Positions 8,339-17,641 of a DNA stretch of 64,000 nucleotides are shown here, piece by piece. Under the pieces are notes generated by a model. The model saw only the letters and a list, made by a program, of their open reading frames with translations, was not told the origin of the DNA and did no database searches. The DNA comes from Hydrogenophilales bacterium (GTDB lineage Bacteria; Pseudomonadota; Gammaproteobacteria; Burkholderiales; Thiobacillaceae): assembly GCA_023258975.1 (NCBI GenBank), contig JAHFRD010000006.1, positions 1 through 64,000 on the forward strand. The letters run 5' to 3'. The translations under genes and the position numbers were made by a program. Within the stretch, counting starts at the first letter, position 1, and each line of letters opens with the position of its first letter.

Positions 8339-8341
8339 CGC

Positions 8342-8800
8342 TCAGTCGGTGGTGGGCGCTTGCCGCTTCGCCGATCTCGGCCACAGCCTTTTTAGCCACG
8401 ATGGGGTCGGCAAGGGTACAGACTCGGCATTGAGCAGGCGCTCCGCGATATCCGGCGCCTGGCTGGCCCGCGCCTTGCGCGCCAGCTTGTCGGCGCGCAA
8501 GGCATCGCCATCGAGATGCGCGCGCACGGCATCCAGCAGCGCGCGTTCAGACGCGGTATCGCGCCGCCGGGCATGCCAGCCGCGCACGTCATCGGGCAGG
8601 CGCAGGGCGGTCTGGCCCAGGCGCAAGGCGGCGTAAACCAGAACGATGAGTCCGGCCAATAGCGCCAGAGCGAGCATGAACGACAATTCCATGCGCCAGG
8701 GCGGGTAGACCACGATGACGTAGCCCTGATCGATCCGAGCCGCCAGGGTCAGGGCCACGGCCAGAGCGAACAGGGCGAGCAGCCAGAAGGCGGCGCGCAT
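8342..8800 (-). CDS. hemY: HemY-like protein, N-terminal domain only (short)
   Basis: A 152-residue protein with two N-terminal membrane helices and the HemY_N pattern (RIDQGYVIVVYPPWRMELSF). HemY proteins linked to hemCDX normally have about 400 residues with C-terminal TPR repeats. Here the frame ends after about one helical unit (RKARASQAPDIAERLLNAES) and a basic, proline-containing tail. It is the last gene of hemC-hemD-hemX-hemY and its start overlaps the hemX stop. The role of HemY is not settled even in full-length form. The truncation may be a 3' deletion or a lineage variant. Confidence 0.75.
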   Translation of the reverse strand: MRAAFWLLALFALAVALTLAARIDQGYVIVVYPPWRMELSFMLALALLAGLIVLVYAALRLGQTALRLPDDVRGWHARRRDTASERALLDAVRAHLDGDALRADKLARKARASQAPDIAERLLNAESVPLPTPSWLKRLWPRSAKRQAPTTD

Positions 8801-9837
8801 CAGTGGCTCTTCCCTCGCGCGGCGCGCGCGGCTTTCAGGCTGGCGTCGATTTCCGCGTCCTTGAGCACCACGGGAACCTTGCGCATTTCATCCAGGCTGG
8901 CGAGCACCGCGCTGGTGGCTTCATCGCGCGGGTTGAAGTAGCGCCGGGTCCAGGAGTGCGCCTCGGTGATGTCGTTGCGGAAGGCGGTTTCGTCGCGTTG
9001 CAGCAGGCTCATGCGCGCGGAAAGCAGGCGCAGCTTGAGGTTCTCGCGCAGGAAATAGAGTTGCGAGGGCGCCAGCAGGGGCAGTTCGGGGTGATCCAGA
9101 CGGCGGATGCGTACCAGGCTCTTGAATTCCTTCCAGGCCTCCGCCGAGAAGCGCGCCAGGGTATCGACCGCGCCACCATCGGCCACCGGGGCTTGTTTCG
9201 GCGCGGGTTCGGTCTCGGATTCGGGCTTGAGCCGGTCCACATTCTGGATCAGCGCTTCGAGGCGGGCGTTGACGCTGAGGATGTCCGCCGCCGGCAGCAG
9301 CTTGAGCCGTTCCATATCGCGGGCAATGGCGTCGCGCAGGCCGTTGAACTGCGGTTTGTCGAGTTGCGCCAGGCGGGTTGCCGCCGCGTCCAGGCCGATC
9401 AGGGCCGCCTTCACATTGCCGGCCAGTTGCAGTTGCTGCTGCGCCAGCAGCAAAGTCTGTTCGAGGTCCGCCACCACCCGCTCATCCTGGCTGCGCGCGA
9501 TGTCCTGATACATCGCGTTGAGGGCCAGTTGCTGATTCTGGGTTTCCTGCCCGGCGGATTCCAGCGTGGCCAGGCGTCCCCGCAGGTCGGCCAGCGCGGC
9601 ATTGGCGGCCTTGGCGGCGGCGCGCGCTTCCTCGCTGGCGGCATCGAAGGTGCCGATGCGGCGAGCCAGTTGCACCTCCATGGTCTGGAAACGGTCATAG
9701 GCCTGCCAGGCCAGGCCGAGCGTCAGCGCAATGGCCACGCCGGCCAGGGCGGGGCCCAGCCACACCAGGTGGGAAGCCGGCGCTGTCCCCGGGGAACGGC
9801 TTGAGGGGACGGTATTTTCAGGAGTGTTTTCAGACAT
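8800..9837 (-). CDS. hemX: HemX-like membrane protein
   Basis: A 345-residue protein: a Ser/Pro-rich start, one membrane helix (WLGPALAGVAIALTLGLAW), a long coiled coil at about residues 60-130, and a HemX C-terminal domain. The family is encoded with hemC and hemD in beta- and gammaproteobacteria. It is often annotated as a uroporphyrinogen-III methyltransferase but lacks that fold. The start MSENTPENT at 9837 overlaps hemD by 8 bp and was preferred to an upstream extension lying wholly inside hemD. Confidence 0.85.
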   Translation of the reverse strand: MSENTPENTVPSSRSPGTAPASHLVWLGPALAGVAIALTLGLAWQAYDRFQTMEVQLARRIGTFDAASEEARAAAKAANAALADLRGRLATLESAGQETQNQQLALNAMYQDIARSQDERVVADLEQTLLLAQQQLQLAGNVKAALIGLDAAATRLAQLDKPQFNGLRDAIARDMERLKLLPAADILSVNARLEALIQNVDRLKPESETEPAPKQAPVADGGAVDTLARFSAEAWKEFKSLVRIRRLDHPELPLLAPSQLYFLRENLKLRLLSARMSLLQRDETAFRNDITEAHSWTRRYFNPRDEATSAVLASLDEMRKVPVVLKDAEIDASLKAARAARGKSH

Positions 9838-10591
9838 GGGCGAAGTATTCCACAAGACCCCGCAACAAGCCCGCTTCGCCCGATTCGGTGGCAATGGCCT
9901 GTGTGACGCCAAGTGCCCGGGCGTGTCCGGCGATGCGCGGGTGCGGCGCGAACAACGGCGTGGCGCGAACCAGGCCGGCACCCGCCGCGCCGACCAGGGC
10001 AAACAGGTTGTCCAGGCCTTGCGAACTCAGCACGGTGACGGCCTGGATGCCCCCCCGCCGCCAGGCGTCGAGAATCGGCGCGGGGTCGGCCAGGGGCACC
10101 CCACGCCGATAACACTCGGCGTAGTCCACGACGGCACCCCGCGCGGCCAGGGTATTCGCCAGAAGTTCGCGGCCACCCTCGCCCCGGAAGATGAGCACGC
10201 GCCGCCCCGCCATATCGGCCAGTTCCGGCAGGGCGAGCAGATGTTCGCTATCGGCGCCTTCCTGCGGCGCCAGCACCGGCAAGATGCCGGCCGCGCGCAA
10301 GGCGGCCGCCGTTCCCGGCCCCACCCCGGCCACGCGCGGCCCCGGCGGCCAGGCGGAGATGGCCGCGAGGCCGTGTTGTACGGCGGTGGGGCTGACGAAA
10401 ATGGCGAGGTCGTAAGTGGCCAGATCAGCCAGACGCCGCGCCAGCGCGGCCGGGTTGATCGGCGGCAGGATGTCCAGCGTGGGGAACAGAACGGGGGCGG
10501 CGCCCAGTTCGCGCAGATGGGCCAGCAAGCCCGCCGCCTGCCCGGCCGGACGGGTAACCAGCACACCCTGGCCGGACAGCGGGAGGATCAT
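9830..10591 (-). CDS. hemD: Uroporphyrinogen-III synthase
   Basis: A 253-residue HemD that cyclises hydroxymethylbilane to uroporphyrinogen III in heme and siroheme synthesis. Recognisable pieces are [13 protein letters not shown] at the N-terminus, a mid-protein [12 protein letters not shown] segment, and [12 protein letters not shown]. The family is poorly conserved, but its position between hemC (4 bp overlap) and hemX confirms the assignment. Confidence 0.92.
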   Translation of the reverse strand: MILPLSGQGVLVTRPAGQAAGLLAHLRELGAAPVLFPTLDILPPINPAALARRLADLATYDLAIFVSPTAVQHGLAAISAWPPGPRVAGVGPGTAAALRAAGILPVLAPQEGADSEHLLALPELADMAGRRVLIFRGEGGRELLANTLAARGAVVDYAECYRRGVPLADPAPILDAWRRGGIQAVTVLSSQGLDNLFALVGAAGAGLVRATPLFAPHPRIAGHARALGVTQAIATESGEAGLLRGLVEYFAHV

Positions 10592-11520
10592 TGCATGCGG
10601 TGTATGAGTTCCGCCAACAAGGTGTCCGCGCCCTGGGCGATCAGCTCCCGCGCGGCGGCGTGGCCGACGGCCTCGGGGTCGCGCGCGTCGCCTTCCACTT
10701 CGCTCTTGTAGAAGCGAATGCCCTCCAGATCGGCCACAAAAGCCCGCAAGCGGATACGCCCGCCGTGCATTTCGGCATAACCGCCGATGGGCGCCTGGCA
10801 GCCGCCATGCAGCATCCGGCTCATGGCGCGCTCGGCGCGCACGCAGGCGGCGGTTTCGGCGTCATTGAGCGGTGCCAGCAACGCGGCCAGTTCGGGGCGG
10901 CCCGCGCGAATCTCGATCCCCAGCGCGCCCTGGCCCACCGCCGGCAGGCTTTCTTCCGGCGACAGGATGGCGCGGATGTGGGCGTCGAGGCCGAGACGCT
11001 TGAGCCCGGCGGCGGCCAGGAGGATGGCGTCGTATTGGCCTTCCTCAAGCTTGCGCAGGCGCGTGTTGACATTGCCGCGCAGGGTATCCACGTCCAGGGT
11101 CGGGTATCGGGCGCGCAACTGCACCTGGCGACGCAGGCTGGAGGTGCCGACACGCGCGCCGGATGGGAGGTCGGCCAACCCGGCATATTTCCTGGAGACG
11201 AAGGCATCGCGCGGATCATCCCGCTCGGAGATGGCCGCCAGTTCGAAACCGGGTGGCAGATCCATCGGCACATCCTTGATCGAGTGCACGGCGAGATCGG
11301 CGCGGCCTTCCGCCATCGCCGTTTCCAGTTCCTTCACGAACAGACCCTTGCCGCCGATGCGTGAGAGGGGGGAGTCGAGAATCTGGTCACCCTGGGTGGT
11401 CATGCCGAGCAACTCGACTTCAAGGCCGGAATGCAACTCCATGAGACGGGCCTTGACGTGTTCGGCCTGCCAAAGGGCAAGCGGACTTTCACGGGTAGCG
11501 ATCACTATTTTTTTCGGCAT
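10588..11520 (-). CDS. hemC: Hydroxymethylbilane synthase (porphobilinogen deaminase)
   Basis: A 310-residue enzyme that joins four porphobilinogen units. Key features are the VHSIKDVP segment with the catalytic aspartate and HGGCQAPIG with the cysteine carrying the dipyrromethane cofactor. The start [17 protein letters not shown] at 11520 is the family start; in-frame codons further upstream add no conserved sequence. First gene of the hemCDXY operon. Heme made here would supply the many cytochromes of this genome. Confidence 0.97.
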   Translation of the reverse strand: MPKKIVIATRESPLALWQAEHVKARLMELHSGLEVELLGMTTQGDQILDSPLSRIGGKGLFVKELETAMAEGRADLAVHSIKDVPMDLPPGFELAAISERDDPRDAFVSRKYAGLADLPSGARVGTSSLRRQVQLRARYPTLDVDTLRGNVNTRLRKLEEGQYDAILLAAAGLKRLGLDAHIRAILSPEESLPAVGQGALGIEIRAGRPELAALLAPLNDAETAACVRAERAMSRMLHGGCQAPIGGYAEMHGGRIRLRAFVADLEGIRFYKSEVEGDARDPEAVGHAAARELIAQGADTLLAELIHRMQ

Positions 11521-11584
11521 GTTTGAACTATTGAGCATGAGGGAAGCATCGCTAGAATGCTTGAAGACATTGAGGAAAATGACG

Positions 11585-12088
11585 ATGAAACAGACAGTTA
11601 AGCGAGTGCTTGCGTGGCTGGCGATCTTATCATGCGGCATCACCCTGGCCCGCGCGGATGTGCCCTATGCCCAGGATCTGCAAAAAGACGCAGCAGCCGC
11701 GCGCGCGGTTCAGGGCGTGGTTTTGCTGGTGTTCGTCGGCTCGCACTGCTCCTACTGCGAAACCGCGCTCAACGAGTTCCTGATTCCCATGAGCGGCAAC
11801 GCCGATTACCTCGCCAAGGTGGTGATGCGTCGGGTGGAAAGCACCGGTTTCCGCGAGCTCAGGGACTTTCAGGGGCGCAAGGTGAGCCACCGAAAATTCG
11901 CGGGTGACAATGGCGCTCGCCTGACGCCGACCGTCATGGTGTTCGACGGCGAAGGCCATCAACTGGCCAAGCCGGTGGTGGGCATCACGACACGGGATTA
12001 CTACGGCGTCTATCTCGATCAGGCGATCGACCAGGGCGTGACGAAGGTTCGCGCCGGCTTGGGCAGCCTTCTCTCCAACGGCTCCTGA
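11585..12088 (+). CDS. Periplasmic thioredoxin-fold protein (SoxW-like)
   Basis: A 167-residue protein with a signal peptide (cleavage after about residue 24) and a thioredoxin fold. The active site is C55-S-Y-C58 and the cis-proline region is [11 protein letters not shown] role in periplasmic disulfide reduction, as for SoxW, is inferred. It is divergent from hemC with about 60 bp between starts. An ATG two codons upstream (11579) is possible, but GAGG is better spaced for 11585. Confidence 0.8.
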   Translation: MKQTVKRVLAWLAILSCGITLARADVPYAQDLQKDAAAARAVQGVVLLVFVGSHCSYCETALNEFLIPMSGNADYLAKVVMRRVESTGFRELRDFQGRKVSHRKFAGDNGARLTPTVMVFDGEGHQLAKPVVGITTRDYYGVYLDQAIDQGVTKVRAGLGSLLSNGS

Positions 12089-12200
12089 TGGCGAGCGTAG
12101 CGTCGGATTAACGGGATAAAAAGCCGCGCGGCGCGCCAGCCGGGGAGCTTGCCCAGGGTGGCGCCTGCAAAGCCGTCCGAAGGCCGCGCGACAGGTGTTA

Positions 12201-12647
12201 TCAGTGCGTCACCCGCGCCTGGCCACCGGATTCCAGCAGACGCACACGATCCCCCTTGGCGAATTTTTCACCGGTATCTTCCTGCACCACCGCGAGGGTG
12301 CGACCAGAATCCAGCCGGACGGTGATTTCCTGCCCGGTCTTGCGGGTGACGCCTTCTTCCACCGCCGCGCCGGCGATGCCGCCGACCACCGCGCCCAGCA
12401 CGGCGCCCACTGCGGAACCTTTGCCCTGCCCCGCTCCGCTGCCGGTGACCCCCCCCACGGCGGCGCCTGCGGCGGTACCGATGCCGGAAGCGGTGCCTTC
12501 CAGTTTCACTGCGCGGACGTTTTCCACCACGCCCATCTTCACTTCATACACGCGGCGGGCTTCCGCGCGTTCGTAGTCGTCGCTGCCCTTGCCACCGGCA
12601 CAGCCGGCCAGCGCGACGGGGATGAGGAGCAGCCAGAGCGTTTTCAT
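12201..12647 (-). CDS. Glycine-zipper outer-membrane lipoprotein (SlyB/PcpY-like)
   Basis: A 148-residue lipoprotein with lipobox VALAGC. Its glycine-zipper 2TM region spans about residues 53-100 (GAAVGGVTGSGAG and GAVLGAVVGGIAGAAVEE), followed by a beta-rich domain (ITVRLDSGRTLAVVQED). Relatives sit in the outer membrane and contribute to envelope integrity. GGAGATC precedes the start at 12647; the pfkB-type gene ends 11 bp upstream, so co-transcription is likely. Confidence 0.85.
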   Translation of the reverse strand: MKTLWLLLIPVALAGCAGGKGSDDYERAEARRVYEVKMGVVENVRAVKLEGTASGIGTAAGAAVGGVTGSGAGQGKGSAVGAVLGAVVGGIAGAAVEEGVTRKTGQEITVRLDSGRTLAVVQEDTGEKFAKGDRVRLLESGGQARVTH

Positions 12648-12658
12648 GTCGATCTCCT

Positions 12659-13591
12659 TCACAGTGAGTAGCCATATTCGGTTTTGAAGCGTTGCGCGAT
12701 CTCGTCCCAGGTGAAGCGGTGGTTCTGGCCGCCGCGCTGGGCAATCTTGATCGCGCCGACCAAACCAGCCAGACGCCCGCAGGTGGGCCAGTCCATCCCC
12801 TTGTGCATGCCGGTCATCAGGCCGGCGCGGTAGGCATCGCCGCAGCCGGTGGGGTCGACCACTTCGCTGGCCTTGGCGGCGGGGATGTCATGCACCTGGC
12901 CATTTGCGTAGATTCGCGAGCCTTCGCCGCCCAGCGTCACCACCAACGCGCGCACCTGTTTCGCCAGTTGCTCCAGCGTCTGACCGGTGCGTTCCTGCAA
13001 GAGTTTCGCCTCATAGTCGTTGCAGGTAAGGTAATCGGCCTGGCGCGTGAATTCCAGCAACTCCTCGCCATTGAACATGGGCAGGCCCTGGCCGGGATCG
13101 AAGATGAACGGGATGCCGGCCTCGCTGAACTGGCGCGCGTGCTCGATCATGCCCTGGCGGCCATCCGGTGAAATGATGCCGAGTTTGACGCCGGAGGCCG
13201 AATCCACCTGGTTCTGGTGCGCATAATTCATCGCGCCCGGGTGGAACGCGGTGATCTGGTTGTCGGCCAGGTCGGTGGTGATGAAGGCCTGCGCCGTAAA
13301 GGTGTTGGCGACACGGCGAATGTGGCTGGCGTCGAGGCCAAGCCGTTGCAGGCGCTCGGCATAGGGCGCGAAATCCTCGCCCACGGTCGCCATGATCTTC
13401 GGCTCGCCGCCCAGCAGGTTCATGTTGTAGGCGATGTTGCCGGCACAGCCGCCGAACTCGCGGCGCATGTCCGGCACCAGGAAGGCGACGTTCAGAATGT
13501 GAATCTGTTCGGGCAGGATATGGTTCTTGAAGTGGTCGTGGAACACCATGATGGTGTCGAAGGCCAGGGAGCCACAGATGAGGGTGCGCAT
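12659..13591 (-). CDS. PfkB-family carbohydrate/nucleoside kinase (adenosine kinase-like)
   Basis: A 310-residue ribokinase-fold enzyme. The N-terminal substrate lid region contains FGGCAGNIAYNMNLLGG and the C-terminal catalytic motif is DPTGCGDAYRAGL. The closest family pattern is the betaproteobacterial group annotated as adenosine kinase, but substrate cannot be read from sequence. Start: MRTLICGSLAFDTIM at 13591 matches the family start; an ATG at 13624 is an alternative. Confidence 0.88.
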   Translation of the reverse strand: MRTLICGSLAFDTIMVFHDHFKNHILPEQIHILNVAFLVPDMRREFGGCAGNIAYNMNLLGGEPKIMATVGEDFAPYAERLQRLGLDASHIRRVANTFTAQAFITTDLADNQITAFHPGAMNYAHQNQVDSASGVKLGIISPDGRQGMIEHARQFSEAGIPFIFDPGQGLPMFNGEELLEFTRQADYLTCNDYEAKLLQERTGQTLEQLAKQVRALVVTLGGEGSRIYANGQVHDIPAAKASEVVDPTGCGDAYRAGLMTGMHKGMDWPTCGRLAGLVGAIKIAQRGGQNHRFTWDEIAQRFKTEYGYSL

Positions 13592-13648
13592 GGGGGAAAT
13601 CTTGTGTGTGGAGATGTTTGGCATTCTCGCGCCTGGAACCGCAAAAAC

Positions 13649-14722
13649 CTAGTTCGGCTCGATATGCACCGTGCGCGTCGGGAAGGCGATTTCTGCGCCG
13701 TGGGCGGCGATGATCTCGGCGACCTTGAGCAGCACGTCCTGCTTGATCGCCTGGTAGCGCGCCCACTGGGTCATGGTCGTGAAGGTATAGATCATGAAAT
13801 CGAGGGAGGAGGCCGAGAAGGTGGTGAAGTTGACGATCATCGTCGCATCGTTGTCGATATCCGGATGCGCGACCAGCATGGCCCTCACGTCGGCGGTGAT
13901 GGTGGCCATCTTGTCGATGTCCCGGTAACGAATGCCGATGATTTCCTTGATGCGCCGGTGCGACATGCGCGAGGGGTTCTCCACCACGATGGTGGTGAAC
14001 AGGGCGTTCGGCACGTAAATCGGGTTCTTGTTGAAGGCGCGGATGCGCGTCTGGCGCCAGCCGATGTATTCCACCGTTCCCTCGATCGCCTTGTCCGGCG
14101 AACGAATCCAATCCCCCACCGAGAAAGGGCGGTCGAGATAGATCATCAGGCCGCCGAAGAAATTGGCGAGCAGATCCTTGGCTGCGAAGCCGAGGGCGAT
14201 ACCACCGATGCCGCTGAAAGCGAGCACGCCGGAGACGCTGAAACCCAGGGTTTGCAAAATCACCAGGATGGCAACGATGAGGACGATGATCCGCCCCAGC
14301 TTGCTCATGGCATCCACGGTGGTTCTGTCGACGGCTTCGCCACTCGACAGGCGTTGCTGTATGACGCTGGTCGCGGCATGGTTGATCATGCGAATGAGAA
14401 ACCAGGCCAGACAGGAGATCACCCCGACAATGCGCGCGGGGTGGGCATACTCCAGCGCATGGGCACCGGTTTCCCGGTCGATGATGCCCGCCACATGGGT
14501 GAGGCCAAGTACCCAGAGCAACACGGTGAGCGGGCGCCTCACGGAGCGGATCAGCGCATCGTCCCACACCGTTTCGGTCCGGTTGGCCACACGTTCGACG
14601 CGCTCCAGCGCCTTGCCGGAGAGGATGGTCAGCAGCGCCACCCCGGCCAGTACGAACAGCGCCTCGGATAGCCAGGTAGAGCCGAGAAAATCGAAACCGG
14701 TGAGTCGGGCCAGATCTTGCAT
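13649..14722 (-). CDS. MscS-family mechanosensitive channel
   Basis: A 357-residue inner-membrane channel with four or more predicted helices. The conserved pore helix and beta-domain are visible (SGIGGIALGFAAKDLLANFF, then GGLMIYLDRPFSVGDWIR). The C-terminal part carries an MscS-type alpha/beta region (NALFTTIVVENPSRM). Such channels release solutes on hypo-osmotic shock. It is larger than E. coli MscS (286) because of extra N-terminal helices. The start at 14722 lies before the first hydrophobic segment. Confidence 0.9.
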   Translation of the reverse strand: MQDLARLTGFDFLGSTWLSEALFVLAGVALLTILSGKALERVERVANRTETVWDDALIRSVRRPLTVLLWVLGLTHVAGIIDRETGAHALEYAHPARIVGVISCLAWFLIRMINHAATSVIQQRLSSGEAVDRTTVDAMSKLGRIIVLIVAILVILQTLGFSVSGVLAFSGIGGIALGFAAKDLLANFFGGLMIYLDRPFSVGDWIRSPDKAIEGTVEYIGWRQTRIRAFNKNPIYVPNALFTTIVVENPSRMSHRRIKEIIGIRYRDIDKMATITADVRAMLVAHPDIDNDATMIVNFTTFSASSLDFMIYTFTTMTQWARYQAIKQDVLLKVAEIIAAHGAEIAFPTRTVHIEPN

Positions 14723-14845
14723 CTTGTTTGTGTGCTGCGTGCCGTGGTGGGCCTGAAGTGTAAGACCTAAATCGGCGCCCCCCCGATGCGTACCGCGACG
14801 CGGTGGCATCGCACAAGCCACAACCGGGCCAGTGGGACAAGAAAA

Positions 14846-14864
14846 AGGCCGGTCTGGCCGGCCT
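14846..14864 (-). terminator. Rho-independent terminator of the lipoprotein gene
   Basis: Stem AGGCCGG/CCGGCCT with a 5-nt loop; T-rich tract on the minus strand. It lies 23 bp past the stop of the gene at 14887. Confidence 0.7.
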
Positions 14865-14886
14865 GTGGGCAACTAGCGGGAATCGC

Positions 14887-15246
14887 TCAATAAGCGATCT
14901 GCGGGATCACATCGAGGATGTCGTGGGTGTTGCGATTCACCAGAATCACATCCGTGCCCAGGGTCAGACGGGTGTAGGGATCGGGTAAACCCGGCAATTG
15001 CGCATCCAGCGCGGTGGGAAGCTTGTTCGGACGTTCTCCGGACATGAGCTTGTCACCCGCGTTGGCATGGTTTATTGCGGGTGGGGCCACGCGTGGCTGC
15101 CCCTGCTGCTGGTAATAACCCGTGATGATCTTGCGTTCCGCCTCGGTAAAACGCATGCCGGATGGATCGCCTTTTTCCGGTCCCTGGCTGGCGCAACCGA
15201 AGAGGGCGATGGCGGGAATGAAACCGATGAATGCACGACGATCCAT
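14887..15246 (-). CDS. Hypothetical lipoprotein
   Basis: A 119-residue exported protein with lipobox IALFGC. The mature part has a helical segment (FTEAERKIITGYYQQQ), a disordered proline-rich middle and a short C-terminal region (LTLGTDVILVNRNTHDILD). The C-terminal layout recalls RcnB/anti-sigma-type periplasmic proteins, but I cannot assign a family. It is a single gene with its own terminator. Confidence 0.7.
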   Translation of the reverse strand: MDRRAFIGFIPAIALFGCASQGPEKGDPSGMRFTEAERKIITGYYQQQGQPRVAPPAINHANAGDKLMSGERPNKLPTALDAQLPGLPDPYTRLTLGTDVILVNRNTHDILDVIPQIAY

Positions 15247-15365
15247 GACAGAAACCCTCTTAATGGCCAGGTGAAGGTAGCTATGTACCAAAGCCACCTG
15301 GATAAAACTTTGATGGGCATCAACATTTCCATCTTGGCCAAAAATTGCACCCGGCGCACAAGAAA

Positions 15366-15388
15366 AAAGCCCGCGCGCGGCGGGCTTT
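15366..15388 (-). terminator. Terminator of the ccm operon
   Basis: Stem AAAGCCCGC/GCGGGCTTT with a 5-nt loop. On the minus strand it is followed by TTTTTTCTT. It lies 17 bp after the ccmI stop. Confidence 0.85.
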
Positions 15389-15404
15389 ATCCGGTGCTTC
15401 TCGA

Positions 15405-16673
15405 TCAGGGGTGAATTTTGTCGATGGTCAGCTTGATGTCCTTGCTCCCCACTTTCACGCCCGCCAGGCTGCCCTCCAGGTCGCCGGCGCCGCCCTTCGG
15501 GTCGCCGGACTTGGAGACGCGCACGGTCAGCGTCACTTCCTTGAAATTGGACAATTTGTTGTCCGGATTCATGGCCATGGCGTCGCTCAGTTCGAACTCC
15601 AGCGGGAATTTCGTGGCGGTCGAGCGGATCGCGGCCACCGGAGCGCCGCCGGAGGCGGATCGGGCGAACAGGAACACCACATCCTTATCGCTGATCTTCG
15701 CTTTTAGCGCGGGGGAGATATCCACCTTGCCGTGGAGGGTGGCGCCGGGCCCGGCGACTTTGGCGGGCCCCTGGTCGGAGAGATTATCCATGCCGGTCAT
15801 GGTGCCCCGCGCCAGACGATTGGCCTCCTTCTGCGCCTCCAGAATATCCTGGGCGTAGGGCGATTCCGCCGGTAGCAGCTTGTGCAGATGCTTGAAGTAA
15901 TACGCGGCCTGGGCGAAATTCTTTTCCTGGAAAGCGCCGATGGCCGCCAATTCCAATCCTTTCATGTCGTTCGGGTCTTTTTCCAGCGCCTGCAGTACCA
16001 GCTTGATGGGCTCGCCCTTGAGGACGCGGTCACGGCCGATCGCCAGTGCCTCGGCATATCCGGTCATGATGGCGGGCATATCGGGCTTGAGCTTCATGGC
16101 CTTTTCATAGGCCTGTAGCGCTTCCGGCCAATGCCCCACGGCGGCGTAGGTCTTCGCCAGGATGGCCCAGGCGGCGCCATCGTTGGGATCCGCCTTGGTC
16201 TTGTCTTCCACCTGTTTGATCAGCTTCATGATGTCGTGCTGGCCTTGCGCCGCCTCGGCCATCGCCGGATTGGCCTGCGCTTCGGCGATGGAGATCAGCG
16301 ACATGGGGTTGCCCAGCCAGAAATAGAGGGCGAAGGCGGCGGCCGGCAGCACACCCGCCATCGTGAACCCCAAGCGGCGGCTGGCCACCGGCGCCATCAC
16401 GGCGTCGGCCTTGGCCAACGCATCCTCGGCCAATCTCGCTTCAAGCTCCAGCTTGCCGGCCTCGAACTGCTCCTCGGAAAGGAGGCCATTGTTGCGGTCG
16501 GCTTCCATTTCCTTCATTTGATCGCGATAGACGGCGATGTTGATGTCCCGCCGCGCCGCTTTGGCGACGACCTCTTTCCTGCGCAGCAGGGGCGGCAGGA
16601 CGAAGGCGAGCGCGACGGCGACACAGACGGCGGTGGCAATCCAGAACAGGGAGACGGTCCAGAACGGGTTCAT
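15405..16673 (-). CDS. ccmI: Cytochrome c maturation protein CcmI
   Basis: A 422-residue inner-membrane protein that presents apocytochrome c to the heme ligation complex. There are two N-terminal membrane helices with a cytoplasmic coiled coil between them (about residues 40-95), then periplasmic TPR repeats (about 150-270; AWAILAKTYAAVGHWPEALQ is one). A C-terminal CycH-type beta domain (about 310-422) completes the long fused form. It overlaps ccmH by 4 bp. Confidence 0.93.
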   Translation of the reverse strand: MNPFWTVSLFWIATAVCVAVALAFVLPPLLRRKEVVAKAARRDINIAVYRDQMKEMEADRNNGLLSEEQFEAGKLELEARLAEDALAKADAVMAPVASRRLGFTMAGVLPAAAFALYFWLGNPMSLISIAEAQANPAMAEAAQGQHDIMKLIKQVEDKTKADPNDGAAWAILAKTYAAVGHWPEALQAYEKAMKLKPDMPAIMTGYAEALAIGRDRVLKGEPIKLVLQALEKDPNDMKGLELAAIGAFQEKNFAQAAYYFKHLHKLLPAESPYAQDILEAQKEANRLARGTMTGMDNLSDQGPAKVAGPGATLHGKVDISPALKAKISDKDVVFLFARSASGGAPVAAIRSTATKFPLEFELSDAMAMNPDNKLSNFKEVTLTVRVSKSGDPKGGAGDLEGSLAGVKVGSKDIKLTIDKIHP

Positions 16674-17122
16674 TTGGTTTCATCCAGTAGTTGGGCGGCG
16701 GCGGCGAGTTGTTTCTCGTCCACCGGAGAGTCACTGAGGGCGCGTCGTTTTTTCAGGGTGGCATACCAGAGGCCACCGCCGATGCCGAGAAACAACAGTG
16801 GCCCCAGCCAGAGCAGGTAGGTCAGCGGCTTGAACGGCGGCCGGTACAGCACGAAATCGCCATAGCGGGTGGTCAGGTAGTCGATGACTTCCTTGTCGTT
16901 CTTGCCGGCCTTCATCTGGGAGCGGATTTCCTTTCTCAGGTCTTCCGCCAACTCCGCGTGAGAACCGGCCAGCGATTCATTCTGGCAAACCAGGCAGCGC
17001 AAATCCTCCGCCAGATTGACCAGACGCTGCTCAATCACGGGATCTTCGCCCAGGGTCATGGCTTCGCCCGCCCAGGTGGTGCTTGCCAAAGCCAGCAGCA
17101 GGGAGAACAGCAGGGATTTCAT
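16670..17122 (-). CDS. ccmH: Cytochrome c-type biogenesis protein CcmH
   Basis: A 150-residue CcmH/CcmL thiol-disulfide protein that keeps apocytochrome CXXCH cysteines reduced. It has a signal peptide, the motif L-R-C43-L-V-C46-Q-N, a C-terminal membrane helix (LLWLGPLLFLGIGGGLWYA) and a short cytoplasmic tail. The start was set by the 4 bp overlap with ccmG. Confidence 0.95.
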   Translation of the reverse strand: MKSLLFSLLLALASTTWAGEAMTLGEDPVIEQRLVNLAEDLRCLVCQNESLAGSHAELAEDLRKEIRSQMKAGKNDKEVIDYLTTRYGDFVLYRPPFKPLTYLLWLGPLLFLGIGGGLWYATLKKRRALSDSPVDEKQLAAAAQLLDETK

Positions 17123-17640
17123 GCGCCCAGCTCCTTCAATTTCGGTTCGAATTTCTCTTTCCAGACTTCCGGGCTGATCGGGCCGATATGTTTCATGCGA
17201 ATGATGCCGGCCTTGTCCACGACATAGGTTTCCGGCGTGCCGGTGACACCATAGTCGATGCCGGTCTTGCCGGTCAGATCGTCCGGCACCGCCACGTAAG
17301 GGCTGCCGTGCTCCGCCAGCAGTTGCGCCGCCTCGCGTTCCTTGTCCTTCCAGTTGAGGCCGACGATGGGCACCGGCTGGCTCCTGGCCAGCTCCATGAG
17401 CACGCCGTGTTCTTGACGGCACGATACGCACCAGGGAGCCCACACGTTGAGCAGCCAGACCTTGCCCTTCATGTCGGCGGGGCTGAAGGAAGCATTGGCG
17501 TTACCCACCAGCGGCAGGGTGAACGCCGGCGCCGGCTTGCCGATGAAGGGCGAAGGCACTTCGCGTGGATTGAGAAGCAGGCCCTTGGCAAAAAAACCGA
17601 CCAGGATCGCGAAAACCAGCAGAGGAATCCATCGCTTCAT
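17119..17640 (-). CDS. ccmG: Thiol:disulfide oxidoreductase CcmG/DsbE
   Basis: A 173-residue membrane-anchored thioredoxin-like protein. It has an uncleaved N-terminal anchor, active site C71-V-S-C74 within WAPWCVSC, the family GVTGTPETYVVD segment with the cis-proline, and a specific N-terminal PSPFIGKPAPAF stretch. It reduces CcmH or the apocytochrome. It lies one base from the ccmF stop, in the operon. Confidence 0.96.
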   Translation of the reverse strand: MKRWIPLLVFAILVGFFAKGLLLNPREVPSPFIGKPAPAFTLPLVGNANASFSPADMKGKVWLLNVWAPWCVSCRQEHGVLMELARSQPVPIVGLNWKDKEREAAQLLAEHGSPYVAVPDDLTGKTGIDYGVTGTPETYVVDKAGIIRMKHIGPISPEVWKEKFEPKLKELGA

Positions 17641-17641
17641 C

